Shown in pieces: positions 35,041-47,221 of a stretch of DNA of 64,000 nucleotides. A program made the position numbers and the translations under genes. How positions within the stretch are numbered: position 1 is the stretch's first letter; each line of letters begins with the position of its first letter. The DNA comes from Zeugodacus cucurbitae (Eukaryota; Arthropoda; Insecta; Diptera; Tephritidae): NCBI RefSeq assembly GCF_028554725.1, contig NC_071669.1:4355501-4419500 (forward strand), written 5' to 3'. The notes under the pieces were generated by a model. That model searched no databases. It was not told the DNA's origin and saw nothing but the letters and a program-made list of their open reading frames with translations.

Positions 35041-36570
35041 TTTAAGCAATTTTCTTTTAGTGGCTTTCTATATGTATTTGCACCTTCTCTTTTTTTGAGT
35101 ATGTCCTGAGCACTGCAATTACAGCTATTTCCCGTTTTAAAATATATCTCTCTAAGTGTGCTGCTTCTGTCATTTTTTTGTAATTTTTTTCACAGCAATT
35201 TCTCGTGTAAAAATATCCTTTTAAGCGCCAGTAATTTGCCAACATCATAAAAAATAACGACGCTCATTTGTTACATTTCAAATGCAACGCTGCAGCAAGT
35301 GGCGCCACCAAATTTTACACCAATGTGCTTTCCCACACGTCTACTCACTCACTCACACTCTCTCTCCTCTAGCTTTTTACGTCATTACCGCCTGTGACAC
35401 CTGCTCTTTTGTGCTGCCTTTCCCTAGCGCTTTAAAGTCGATCCACCACTTGCTTTCACAACTACAGGCAACGCATACTCGTACTGGCATTTGCAACTCT
35501 GTGTCTGTCATAATTCATTTGTGCGCGCATAAAACTTTAAAGTCCTATGAATTATGCAAACATTTGTTAGCACTTCATTTTACGCTACGCAATATTCTTT
35601 CTTTCTTTCTCGCTACATTGTAGTTTATATTTTTTTATACTTTTTTATATATATTTTTTATTATTTTTTTAACTTTTTCTAATTTTTTAAATTTTATTCA
35701 TCTTTTTTTAACTACTTTCCTGACTGCTGCACTATTCCATCGCTCAACTACCTTTTTAGCGCAGAGCTTTTTTGTGCTTTGGCATTGCCGTTTTTCTGTA
35801 CAACAATAAAATATGAATTCCGTTCGTGCATTTGTCTGTCTTTTCAATTATGCGCTGACACTGACAGCTGTTCGTGAGCGCTTCTTTTTTTTTGCTATTT
35901 CTTGTTTAGTTTCAATGTTTTGTAGAGCGACCATTTTTAGTGCTCATTTTTCTGTATAGCCCAACTTTCACGCTAAGCAACCCTGTGGGCATCGCTTTAT
36001 ATATAACATTGCATCAGTTATTTTGTATAACGAGTGTACTTGTCGTGGACTTATGAATTAGTATTTAAGTACCGTTAAACGAGATGTTCAACATGCAGTT
36101 ACTAAACTAGTTTTCGGAAAAAATGTTTTGGATACTCAAGAAAGATTATTCACAATTTTTAGGTATTGGACTGAGCACCAATTCTTATTGATTTTATAAA
36201 GCAATGTTTTCCGAGCTACGAAGTCACCACTTTTACTATTTTTGATTGCTAATGAATGAAAGAAGCCTATACAAGTTTTTCTCAAGAGCCGAAATTCATT
36301 TCCCAGAATGTTCAGAGCACACTAGATTAATACAAAAGAAATTTTTGAGTTCATCAAATTAAAATGGCGTTCCGAATGAGTTTGTAGAATGTAATCGAAT
36401 TGACAGTCCTTGACTGGATAAAAATCCTTGCCTATTCCGATTAAGTGGAACGGATTGTCTCTCATCTCATAGCTCTCGGCTTGACAGTAATTTTTGAAAG
36501 GAACCATTTAGAGCGTATTGTCTATGTGATTTCTGGTGTTCAGGGTGGGGTGTGAGTAGAATAAAGAAAC
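35041..36570. other. Non-repetitive stretch, no gene supported
   Basis: Contains a TTTCTTTC run at about 35600 and long T-rich segments (35620-35720). A plus frame of 113 codons at 35282-35623 is Leu/Ser/His-rich without coding hallmarks. Nothing recognised. Confidence 0.45.
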
Positions 36571-36579
36571 TCTCCTTAA

Positions 36580-37295
36580 GGGGGTATTCTGGACTAGACG
36601 CATGAATTTTAGGCATTTTTTAAACTAAGATAAACAAAATGAAAAACATTTTTACTATAAATTTTTTTAAATGTTTTTTTTTGACGTTTTAATAATATAA
36701 AAAAAAAATTGAAAGAAAAAAACCAAAATTCGTTGAGATACGGGCCGGTGGAGTGGGGGCTTCAAAAAAAGCGGTGCGTCCTGGTTGCCGTGATTTCAAC
36801 CCTTGTAGAGATCTAAAACACAAAAAACAAGAAGATTCTCCATTTGTAAGAATGTGGTTATCGGGTTGACCATTTTCAAAAAAAAAAAAATAATAACAAA
36901 CTGGCGTCTACTTGAAAACAATCTTTTTTTACTCGATTTTTTCGACCTTTTCGAATTTTTTAAAAAAACTTCCAATCAAAATTTTTGGAAATCCACGGCA
37001 GACACGATAGAGCATTGTATAAAGAAGATATATACCAAATTTCAAAGGAATTGGTTCAGTAGAACTTGAGATATCACGTCAACTACCTCAAAAAAGTAGT
37101 TTCGAGAAAAACGCGTTTAAAGTTTAGGAGACCGCACGGCCGGCTCGGACGCCACGTCACAAAATCGGCTGTATCTCCGAAAATAAGTCGAATTTTGAAA
37201 AAGCCTTCCAAGGTCATATTTTTGAAAGTCTAAACTTTCAAAATATGCAAAAAAAAAATCGATTTTTTTTCAAAATCGTAGACCAGAATACCCCC
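36580..37295 (+). mobile_element. TTAA-flanked inverted-repeat element, divergent family member
   Basis: Terminal repeats GGGGGTATTCTGGACTA and GACCAGAATACCCCC lie directly inside TTAA on both sides (36576-36579, 37296-37299). At 716 bp it is nearly the same length as the GGCAG elements at 11909 and 15429, and it shares an interior GAGAAAAACGCGTTTAAAGT block with them although the ends differ. No coding content. Confidence 0.85.
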
Positions 37296-37343
37296 TTAAA
37301 TTAGATAGACTCTTGGAATAAATTGTAAAAGATTGCGGGTATA

Positions 37344-37829
37344 CTAAAAAACTAACGGGAGTTTTAAAATTTCGAGAGTTTGGAGAAACTTTTTTAAATT
37401 ATGTTAATATGTATATATGCTCTTGTAGTATGATAAAGTACAAGATTTTCAGCTATATTCATTGTCTACTTTGTCGCTTAGGTTACACGTGTTTTTATGA
37501 GCTTTTCGATTTTCGTTTTTTAAAATTGGTCAAAATTTGGTCAAAATGTTGTAACGATGCTTCAGTTTCCATATTCACCAGACATCACTCTGTATGACTT
37601 ATTTCCAAAAATAAAGAGAACCTTAAAGGGGTGTCATTAAACAAGCATACGAGAAAACGCTAAAAGAGCTATAGGCTATCCCAAAAATATGGTTTAAGAA
37701 GTGAAATATGGTTTAAGAAGTGATTTGACTTGATTTTGATTGGGACAAGCGCTGACATAATTTTAACATTTTCTGCAATATTTTTTTTTTCAAGAAACGA
37801 AAATTCCCGATATTTTTTGAACACACCTC
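37344..37829 (+). mobile_element. Deleted mariner-like element, copy 1
   Basis: The left end AAAAAACTAACGGGAGTTTT and right end AAATTCCCGATATTTTTTGA plus ACACACCTCG are decayed versions of the mariner termini seen at 41448, 48715 and 51816. Between them is a fragment of transposase with the third catalytic region (ATATTCACCAGACATC, SPD) followed by PKIKRTL-like codons. It adjoins the TTAA element directly. Confidence 0.7.
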
Positions 37830-38002
37830 GTACAAATTATTACATGTCTTAAGCACAGAACTTAGGTAGCAAAAATTCTTGTGTAATATAACTAAATTTT
37901 TAGTCAAAAATTTTTGTTAGAAAATGCTTTCAAGGGGTTCTAAAATTCTATAAGTCTTTCTCTTCTTAAAATATTATTTTATTTTTTATTACTTTAAATT
38001 TT

Positions 38003-39190
38003 TATACTCTCGCAACAAATGTTGCTAAAAAGAGTATTATAGTTTTGTTCACATAACGGTTGTTTGTAACACCCAAAACTAAACGAGCTAGATATAGGGT
38101 TATATATACCAAAGTGATCAGGGTGAAGAGTGGATTTCAAATCCGAATGTCTGTCTGTCCGTCCGTCCGTCTGTGCAAGCTTGAGTAAAAATTAAGATAT
38201 CATGATGAAACTTGGCACACTTATTTCTTGGCACCATAGGAAGGTTGCTTTCGAAAATGAGCAAAATCGGACCACTACGACGCCCGCAAAATGGCGAAAA
38301 CCGAAAACACATAAAGTGCCATAACTAAGCCCTAAATAAAGCTATGGAAATAAAATTTGGTATGAAGGATCGCACTATGAAGGGGCATATTTGGATGTAA
38401 TTTTTTTGGGGAAGTGGGCGTGGCCCCGCCCCCTACTAAGTTTTTTGTACATGTCTCGTAAACTAATAGAGCTATATAAACCAAACTTTCTGCAGTCGTT
38501 TTTTAGGCACTTCCTAATGCAGTCCAAAAATGAAAGAAATCGGATAATAACCACCCCCACCTCCCATACAAAAGTTACGTTAAAAATTACTAAAAGTAGG
38601 TTAACTCATTAACGAAAAACGTCAGAAACACTAAATTTCACATAAGAAGTGGCAGATGAAAGCTGCACTCAGATTTTTTTACAAAATGGAAAATGGGCGT
38701 GGCATTGCCCACTTACGGGTCAAAAACCATATCTCAGGAACTACTCGACCGATTTCAATGAAACTTGGTTTGTAATAGTTTCCTTACATCCCAATGATAT
38801 GTTGAGAAAATAGGCCAAAGCGCTTCACAACCACGCCTACTTCCTATATACCAGGACTTTGAAGACGATCTGAATCGTTTACTTTACAATATATAAAGTA
38901 AGCAATAGTGAAGAGCTTTGCACAAATACTATGTTTATAGTGTGGCAGCCCCATTCTAAAAATCGTCGAAATCGGACCATAGGGTTTTAAGGCCCCATAT
39001 ATCGAACACGATTACCTCGGTGCTTCTTAGCTAATACTATGGTTTTCAACTTTCAATGGACTTTATACAATATATATGACGAATATGTGGGTCAAATTGT
39101 GTATTATATAATATAAATAAAGTTAGATAAATAAATTGCGAGAGTATAAAATGTTCGGTTACACCCGAACTTAGCCCTTCCTTACTTGTT
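38003..39190 (+). mobile_element. HLE, copy C
   Basis: Same ends as copy B (TATACTCTCGCAACAAATGTT at the left, TATAAAATGTTCGGTTACACCC and CCCTTCCTTACTTG at the right), with a GTCY run at about 38149-38173. It is longer than B because of an additional 38200-38690 block about a GGGCGTGGCCCCGCC word. Non-coding. Confidence 0.87.
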
Positions 39191-40350
39191 ATTTTGAATT
39201 TTAATTTTTAGTTTATTTTTATTTTTTTTTTTTATTATTTTGAGGTTAGTTTTAATTAGGTTAGGTGAATACCATTTTATATTACAGCAGTTCGTAATCC
39301 AATAACCTATATTTCATTAAGCTTGACATAACCCAGCGATTATTTCTTTTGTATTTTTCCTTATTATCTTTTGATCTCTCTTTGCGATTTCATCTGCTGT
39401 TCTCTCCTCACCATTTGCTTCCAATTTGCCTGCTTTTCGCCGCTAATCCATTAGCGAAATTATTAAATGACCAAAATGCGCTCATTATTCTTCACTTTAT
39501 TATTTAATTAATTTCATTTGTTTTATTTTCATATTTGTCCTGCGATTTCTTCTCATAATTTGTCTAATTGTTTTGGTAATTTCACGCCATAAGTTTACGC
39601 TTGACAGTTAATATACTTAAGTACTACTTATTTACAGCCACAACTCAACTCGTTTTGTGTTTTACTCGTACAACTGCATACTCTCAACATTTTTCCTCTT
39701 CGCCTCTTTCGTTTTCTTGTGCAAATTTAAATTTCATACATCCTTCCGTTTTCCCGTTTACCGTTCACCGTTTTCCGGTTGGCGTTTTGCTCTTTTTACG
39801 TTTTTAGTTTAAGTGCAAGCAATTTGTGAAATTTCAGCGCAGCGCAGCGCAGCGAATGAACGAATGAAATGATTTATGGTGCGCGACAATGCGCGTCACT
39901 TAAAATGGCAGCGATTTCATTTTATTATTCATTTGTTTCATTTAACTCATTCGGTTTTTTATGAGCCACCACAAAATTGTGTGGAATTTAAATTGAAATT
40001 TGCAGTGACATTTGTACCAAAAGGAATGTGAAAAAAAGGATTTCAACTCTCAACTCCCTCACAGCAAACAAATTTGCTTACTTACATTTTTTATTGAATT
40101 TCACTCAAATATTATTTTTTCCACGCCGCTCCAACATTTACATGCCACTTTTTCATGCGCGTCACTTAATTCATTCTTACTTAATGCATTTTTTCACCGT
40201 TTTTCCGCTTGTACGACTTCACTATTTTTGCCTTTTTGGCATTTTTCATGCATTCTTTTTTGCCATTGCCATTCTCTGCAAGCAATCATACGTATTGTAT
40301 TCGCATACGTTCGACCGATTCACTATTCAATTGTGCGTTTTCGTGCGCAG
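39191..40350. other. Non-repetitive stretch before a candidate terminal exon
   Basis: AT-rich with a GCGCAGCGCAGC run at 39837-39853. No convincing gene; its last 20 bases form the pyrimidine-containing acceptor of the candidate exon at 40351. Confidence 0.45.
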
Positions 40351-40655
40351 GTTGACCACTAGCCATCAGCCACCGCCGCAACGCTCGGCGCTCTCCGCAG
40401 CTCGTCGTATTTACGGTAAATCCACATCACGATCACATGCAAGCGCAACCATGCACGGACTACTGTGGTCGCCGGCTGCTTTGCACATGAGTAGCTACCA
40501 GTAGCACTGCACCGCAAATGCTACGCATCCAGATTTGCAGTCTCCACTCTTCTACCAGCGCAGAATTCGCTGCACTTTTGTTGGCACCACCTACAACTCT
40601 GGTTGGTTGGCGCTTGCTTGCTAAAATTCCATAATAAAATATTCAGTGAGCTTCA
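40351..40655 (+). other. Possible terminal exon with poly(A) signal
   Basis: A GC-rich island in AT-rich DNA. TTTTCGTGCGCAG (ending 40350) can act as an acceptor. In the second frame 40352-40504 is open for about 50 codons (LTTSHQPPPQRSALSAARRI, then SHASATMHGLLWSP) to a stop at 40502. AATAAA follows at 40633-40638. A GGTAAAT at 40412 could alternatively end the exon. No domain or homologue was recognised. It could be a cryptic exon or a non-coding RNA 3' end. Confidence 0.25.
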
Positions 40656-41440
40656 TGAAATTTTTCAGCTAAATTCAGTATTTCAGCTTACGATATTTTG
40701 ACGTATTGAATATTTTCGAGTGTGCGTGGTTTTTGGGCTTTCAAATATTCAGCGTTTATAACGAGTTCTTGAATTTTGCGGTTCAGTGGTTCAGATTAAT
40801 AAGTGACCAATATTTTGTTTGGAAATGGACCCAACTTTGCTTAAAAATTTTTCTGAGACTATACTGGAAGATGCTTGAAGAAAAAACCACATTCCAAGGG
40901 TCAAAGTTCAATCGCACAATGCAATTTTTCTTACAAGAGTTCTAGATTGACCACATTACAACTAAAATACTAAGGCTCACAATATTTTTAATGTCCTTTA
41001 ATATATCTATAATACTCAATACTTTAATCTCCTAAGGATTCCAACTCAAAGTGTCCACCAAATTGTCGATTTTTTTTTCACCGTGGAAATTTTTTCTCTC
41101 CATCGCAATTCGAAATTCTAATAATATATGGTATTCTATTTCCAATAATATTACTGTCTTTCTCGACATCAAGGTTACAACATTCCTTTCATCATATTTT
41201 CTTCCTTTTCGCTTTAATATCAACTTGAACATCTCGACAAAAAGGCAAATGCGAGTTACAAGTTATGAAAAGGAAGGAAAGAGGAAGGGTTAAAAAGTGG
41301 GTAATTTGTTTAAAAATTATTGAGCTGTCGGCATCACATTTCCTTTCAAAATAAATTAAAAATTGAAGCTTGTGTTGCTTTTAAAGGGAAATAACTTTTA
41401 AATTAAGGCGTTTGAAGAGTTTCATTTGTTCAAGGATAAT
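40656..41440. other. Non-repetitive stretch, nothing recognised
   Basis: AT-rich, with short frames on both strands of chance appearance. Confidence 0.45.
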
Positions 41441-42051
41441 AATAGTATGTGTTCAAAAAATAACGGGAATTTTCGTTTTTTGGAAAAAAATATTTATTCA
41501 TTCGTCTGCATTAATGTTGTCGCCTTTAAAATAGTCTCCATTCGATATTATGCACTTATGCAAGCGCTTCTTGCAATCGTCGAAACACTTCTCGAACTCG
41601 ATTTTTGGAATAGCCTTTAACTCATTCAGCGACTTCTCGTTTGCTTGTAAAATGACGGGCCTTTAAGGTTCTCTTTATTTTTGGAAATAGGAAAAAGTCA
41701 CACAAAGTCATGTCTGGGAGCACAATGGACCTAATGATGGCCTAAGTGCGGCCGCTTGCGGTCAGGCTCTCTTCGCCTCCCTTTTCAACCAAACAATACC
41801 TGGTGAATAGGAAGGATGGGGCATCGTTACCGAATTTTTTTTTTGGTCATGAATTCACGAACAAGGGACGAAATGTGAGCTCTTAACAAACGAAAACCGT
41901 CAAGCTCATAACAACACGTTTAAACTTAGCGGCTGCTACGGACAAAAGAAGCAATGAAGGCAGCTGATTATTTTATCGACTGTCAGGGGCATCTATAATC
42001 AAAAATATTTTGACTCTCCAAAATCGTTGAAATTTTAAAATTCCCGTTATT

Positions 42052-43073
42052 CAGGGGTTTTGTGGAATCCAAGACAGATTTGCTGAATATCAGAATGGCA
42101 AACCAATTCTGATTTTCATTGGTATCACATAATCTGATGGGATTTTCGGCTCTTCGAATATAAGCAAACCAATATTCGAATCAGCTGTTCTGCTATTTAC
42201 ACGGGGAAAAATTAGCAAGACATGTTTTTGTAATTGTAATCATATAATTAGTTCAAAATATTCATTAAACCCAAAAAATATAATTAAAATGAGAAATTAT
42301 TTCAGCTTTTATTTTATTTGGCAATGAAAGTAGCGCGAAAAAATGAAAGTTTTTAGGAATCACAGTAATTCGCTTTATGCTCAAAGGAAGTCAAAAATAG
42401 TAATTATTTTTATATGAACATGTACATATTTAAGTGTATATATACAGTGGAACTTCTCTAACTCGAATCACCATAATCCACAAAAAAACTTCGAGGAAAT
42501 TTGTATGGAATTACCTTTCAATGCCACTTCAAGTGTTCGAGTTATGGAGAACTTCGAGTTATAGAAATGAGAAACGAGTTATGGAAGGAAATTTGTATGA
42601 AATTTGATTTTTCTACGCTATTGCCAATTTAAAAGTTCAAGTAGTGGAGATCTTCGAGTTATGGAAGTTCCACTGTATATTGTTTAACTTTTATATAAAG
42701 AGTTAGATATTTCCATGATCTAATCTGAATCACTTATTTTGTAAAATTCTTAGAATATTTTAATTTTTTCCGTTGAATTCAATAATTGCGTCATTTAGCG
42801 TTCTTATCTTATTTTAATTAATAATAATTATATTTTTTCCAAAGCGTTTTAATGGCAAATCAAAATAAATTTGAACAAACTGTCTCAAATCTGTCAGCCC
42901 TGAAGCTCTTGGTTTGTTTCTGATAGTTAAACCGATAAAATTGGTTTCCATGACACCTAAAACCAATAGAATTTCTGATTCGAACATCAAGCCAATAATA
43001 TCAGAATTCATGACACGAACCAGAATTTTTTGAATTCTGATTCCGACAACTGTCAGATTCCACAACAACCCTG
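42052..43073 (+). mobile_element. CAGGG-ended inverted-repeat element inserted in the mariner
   Basis: Starts CAGGGGTTTTGTGGAATC and ends GATTCCACAACAACCCTG, inverted repeats with a few mismatches. Subterminal words (ATTCTGATT, TTGGTTT and their complements) are repeated near both ends. The 3-bp duplication ATT flanks it (42049-42051, 43074-43076). Removing the element and one ATT restores the mariner terminus exactly as seen at 52101-52113. Non-coding. Superfamily not decided. Confidence 0.82.
42445..42675 (+). mobile_element. Pogo/Tigger-like MITE
   Basis: Ends CAGTGGAACTTCTCTAACTC and TAACTCG-like (TTCGAGTTATGGAAGTTCCACTG, read as a complement), flanked by TA at 42443-42444 and 42676-42677. 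It is 231 bp, with internal repeats of the TCGAGTTATGGA word. The CAGTGGAAC start and TA target fit pogo-like members of Tc1/mariner. It lies inside the CAGGG element. Confidence 0.8.
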
Positions 43074-43092
43074 ATTTTTTGAACACACCATA

Positions 43093-44975
43093 TAGAGTTC
43101 ATAAAAATTTTTAATAACTTTTACTAATCCGAATAAAAAATACCTTCAGTTCTAGGAGGGAGATTTAGGTATATATTTACATTTGTAAAAAGCGATACCA
43201 TAATATGTATCATCTATCATAGGACCACAAGTAATAGGAAAAATAGGTTTGCTTGGATCGCTTGAAAGTTTTAAACCTCATCAGTCTGACCTAAGACCTC
43301 GAAAGAGCGCTATTGGTCCAAAAATATATTATGCGCATATTTTGGAACTATCCGCTAGTTATGCTCAATATATAATAGTTGTCGCTTTTAAAGTAAATAT
43401 TTTAAATGTAGTATTATCCAGAGGAACCTACTCAAATTATTAGCAGCTTACTATGTAGTCCACAACACCATCAACATATAATTTCAAGGGTATAAATTTC
43501 ACCGAAAAACGCATTAGAAAATGCACACGCTTACAAAGTTGCATGGCTCATTGGCGCCGCTTAATCGACACCAACTGTTACGATGGCAATGTCATAAATT
43601 TCAACGTGATTATTTGCAGCGCAGTTTTAGGGGTAGTGTATGTGCGAGTGCTGCCAAATGAATGTTCACTCGTTCGATTATTATTGGCCAACACACATGT
43701 GTGACCAAAGTGTAGTGAGGCGTTGAAAGCTTTTACGCCAGCATGGGCATGCCACACTTGTATGCGAGAACTATTTGCAAACTCTGTGGCGCAAGTTTTT
43801 CCGCACACGCGTAAAATCCTTTTCAAACAACTATTAGTGTGGCGGAAAAGTATTGAACATTTTACCGAGTAATGCAGCGCTTGCAGTTGCCACATATAAA
43901 ATGTGTGTGGCAAGCATGTATGCATTCTCTAACGGTAACTTTTTATGCGCAACTAAGCTGCTGTGGGGTGCTACTTCCGCTACGCTGAGCGCGCATGTAT
44001 GCGTATATACATATATAGGTATTTACCGTTGTGTTTGTGGCCAGTGCAGATTAGCTCGTACAACACAGCTTGCAACTCGTAGCGCTCACATACATACATA
44101 CATTGGAGTTCACAAAATGTTTGCAAAGCGCTTACGCCGACTTTTTAGTATTCATTTGTTTGCAGTTGTTGTTGTTGTTGTCGCTTGCCGCTACTAAATA
44201 CTCAAACATATCGCCACTGATTATCAGCACGTGCCAGGCTCCACAAAATATGTTGGCAACACAGCTGTCAACGCTGAAGAGCCGCTGCTGCTGCTGCTGC
44301 TGGCGGTCGGGTTGAGACTAAAGAGTAGTGGCTATTGGCTACAGTGGTCTTCGATTTTTTTTTTTATTTTTTGTATTTTTTGACCTCTTCGATTCACCCA
44401 CTTTGCCACACTGCCACTCCTTCTAATGCGTTTGCCAACTTTCGCATTGAAAATTGTGGCAACAGCTGCATCGAACGTACGAATTGGCTGGTATGAGTTC
44501 AGTGGTGCGTTGTTCTTGTTGTCTTTATGTGTCACAACAAGTTGTTCACTCAGGCGCTGGTGGACAAGTCTTTCCTTCGTCACTTTATTTGCTTTTAGTT
44601 GGATTAAATTGCTTGAATGAACAGTTGATTGGTGCGTCAGTTGGTTTTCTGCATGCGTTCAGTGGCGTCAGTTGTCAGCATGATTGTAATCATCAGCACA
44701 ATTGTTGGGATTTCATGAGTGTAGATAGCAGTATTTTTAGAATTTGCAACAATATTGGCTAAAGTGTCATAAGTTGAGTTCACTTAGTGTGGAAATTGAG
44801 TTTCGCTTTGCCTTCTCTTAAATGTCGTTCTCCACATTAAATCCACCCTCAAACGTTTAATTGTTGCTATAACTGTTTAAGTGGATTGATGGATATATGT
44901 ATGTACAACAATGCGTTAACTATTTTTACTTTCCAATTTGGAAAACCAAGTCTTCTACATCTTCTTTATTGGCCC
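43093..44975. other. Non-repetitive stretch, no gene supported
   Basis: 43500-44700 is less AT-rich, and overlapping frames of 80-115 codons occur on both strands without recognisable domains. Contains a GTTGTTGTT run (44166-44182) and a CTG run. Confidence 0.45.
44284..44303 (+). repeat. CTG trinucleotide run
   Basis: About seven CTG units (GCTGCTGCTG...) in a GC-richer patch. In flies such runs often encode Gln/Ala/Leu stretches, but no frame here is convincing. Confidence 0.85.
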
Positions 44976-44979
44976 TGTA

Positions 44980-45195
44980 CTCGCCTGAAAAAAAGACAGC
45001 AGCTACGCTGGCTAGGTCATGTTGTCCGCATGGACGAAAACACTCCAGCTCTGAAAGTGTTCGATGCAGTATCCGCCGGTGGAAGCCGAGGAATGTGAAA
45101 GCCTCCATACCTTTGGAGGGACCAGGTGGAGAGCGACCTGGTTACACTTAGGATCTCCAACTAGCGCCGAACTGCGAGGGAGAAAGAGGACGGTT
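44980..45195 (+). pseudogene. LINE ORF2 C-terminal fragment (family L1), copy 4
   Basis: Plus-strand codons for LRWLGHVVRMDENTPALKVF and the RWRDQVESDLVT-like segment, with a frame break between them. It is truncated at both sides: the 5' end joins unrelated sequence near 44980 and the 3' hairpin is missing. Confidence 0.85.
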
Positions 45196-46790
45196 CCCAC
45201 GCCAATCACACACACATACACCCGCCTGTGAAATTTTGTCCGAGTCTCCATTCGTTCGCTATTTCGCAATACCTTACGAAGCCAAGTCCTTTACCAGTTA
45301 TTTTTTAACATAAAGAAGGCCTATCTCTTCGTACTCTTCTTCAGTGGATCTCCCAGATTCTAATTTGCTGGACTATGTCCACTGTTAATTATCTTATCGT
45401 CATGCCAATGCTCCGGGGTTCACATATCCTTCGTAGAATCTATTATCTTGGTCTTATCTGAACGTTGTCTCATTGTGTGTTGTTGTTTCCCACGCTTGAT
45501 TTTCGAAAGGACTAATCGACTGAGTGCAAAAGAATGCTGTTTCGAGGTCTAAAGTTGTAACTAGATTCTTGTCTCAGCGTGATTGTGTGGTAGGATGGCT
45601 CAGAACCTCTTATCTGACCAATAATCTGTTTGTACCACCACTTATCAGTACCAAGAGTCTCAAGCTTGTCAGACCAACAACTTAACCGACTAAAAGTCGA
45701 AGACGAGACCCAAACATTATAACAAGGATAGTGTACTTCTGGATCTTTGATTCGGTTTTTGGTTGGATATGAATCCGAACCCGTTACGGTTAAGAAAACC
45801 CGACTAGCGTGGAAATCAAAACATTCTCGTCTTATTCGTTTACAATGTCAACAATAAATTAGGCCGCTCGAATCTCATCTTGTGAATATTATTATTTCAA
45901 CGACTTCGTCCTTCAAAATGCCGATTATACCCTTTTCCAGCAGTATACTGAAGACCTTTAGCTCTTCATACCGTCAGCTTCCTCTCTTCCCCTCTTCTCC
46001 AAAAAAATGACAGCACAACCAGCATCATTCATCATCGAAATTTCGTTCGTGCTGTTCCTCGAAACCCCACAAAAAGCGTGCAGCATTGCCTTGCTGGCGA
46101 GCTAATGGGACATAAAGCGCAGCTTTGTCATCTTTAGTGATATTCTTTGCGCGAGTGAAAGAGTGAAAAGTTTGTACAGCAGCAGTCAAAGACAACGCTG
46201 CGACATTATTGCAGCCAAAGTGATGGAGCAGGTGTCAAGCGGTCGGCGGGCGGCAGCAAGTGGTGCACCATTGAAAAATGTCATTTTTCACACTTACGCC
46301 TCACTGCACACTTCTCACAAAACACCAGCTGAGGCGTTGTACAAATATATATGTGACACGCTGTCCGGGGATCGAGCGAGTACAGAGTACAAAGACTAAT
46401 ATGGCTGTCGGTTCGGGCATTTTTTGTTTGGCGCGCGCAAATGTCGCAGCACCGCAAAGCGACATAAATACAGCTAGTGTTTAAAGAGGAATGGAGGAGG
46501 AGGCACAGCTCACATACATACAGACACCCAGCCAGCGTTGGAAGTGCTTAACAAATTGACGCATTTTCCCCGACGCCTGTCGCTCTGCTGCCGGAAATGC
46601 TACAGCAAGTCATCCCGCCGATTGCTTGCGCTAAGCTGTCTAGGAGTGCAAAGTGCAATGCCGAAAGTTGAGTACAAATTTGCAAAAAACTACAAGGACA
46701 ACAGGAACAACAAGCTGGAACAAATGCATTTTTAAGCGAACGCTCGAGCTCTGTGAAAACAGTCGGGAGTTGGTCGGTGGCGCGTTGAAG
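45196..46790. other. Non-repetitive stretch; GC-richer upstream of a possible promoter
   Basis: 45200-46000 may be old transposon sequence but no domain is readable. 46140-46760 is GC-richer with a 78-codon frame (46163-46399) that has no recognisable domain. Its position just upstream of a TATA-like box suggests regulatory DNA rather than coding. Confidence 0.35.
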
Positions 46791-46800
46791 TTACGCTCGC

Positions 46801-47056
46801 TATATAAATCATGCGCGTAGGTAGTCGGTATGTTTGTACCACGAGTTGGGGACTTGATCCGCTGTGCATCGATAACGAGCTAAAAGTTTTATTTTTTCTT
46901 CTTTGCGTTGAAAGATGAGAGATCAGACAACGGCGTCGGCACTTGAATTGTAGTCGCCGGCGAGATATACGACGTGCGTTGGCGCTGAAGTGCCAGTGAT
47001 TCAACTTTTGAATGAGTAAATAAGCGAAATATGAGCAAATAATGTCGAAAGTAAGT
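46801..47056 (+). promoter_or_regulatory. Possible TATA promoter and short first exon
   Basis: TATATAAA at 46801-46808 in a GC-rich setting would place a start near 46832. The following 220 nt resemble a fly leader, with an upstream ORF at 46914. It ends with an ATG (47042) after AATA, two codons (Ser-Lys), then GTAAGT (47051). A three-codon start exon with a consensus donor is plausible but unproven. No clear initiator motif is seen at the expected start. Confidence 0.27.
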
Positions 47057-47221
47057 GAAACTAAATAAGGCATGTGGCAAATAAGAAAGTTTACGGAACA
47101 TAAAGTTCAACTTATCTGTTAGATAATGGAGTAGTGATTTGAAGGGAATTATGCAAAAAGTTTTTTTTCTGTTGAAAGAAGGTTTAAACGAATGGTTAGA
47201 TATTTTTAAAGTCGACTGAAT

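Larger units (their letters stand above)
41448..43090 (-). mobile_element. Mariner-like element, copy 2, split by another transposon
   Basis: Left end TGTGTTCAAAAAATAACGGG, right end CCGTTATT (42044-42051) resumed at 43074 as ATTTTTTGAACACACCA, flanked by TA. On the minus strand it holds decayed transposase; for example, the complement of 41530-41620 reads as the Cys-x-Ile-Ile C-terminus (CKKRLHKCII region). Frames are broken. The interruption is the CAGGG element at 42052-43073. Confidence 0.82.

Noticed and set aside
40028..40350. Upstream part of the 158-codon plus frame
   Set aside because: Phe/Leu/His-rich translation of T-rich intron-like DNA; only the GC-rich part after the acceptor-like CAG at 40350 was kept as a candidate exon.
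46163..46399. 78-codon frame in GC-rich DNA
   Set aside because: No domain, no splice signals; better explained as GC-rich upstream DNA of the possible 46.8-kb promoter.
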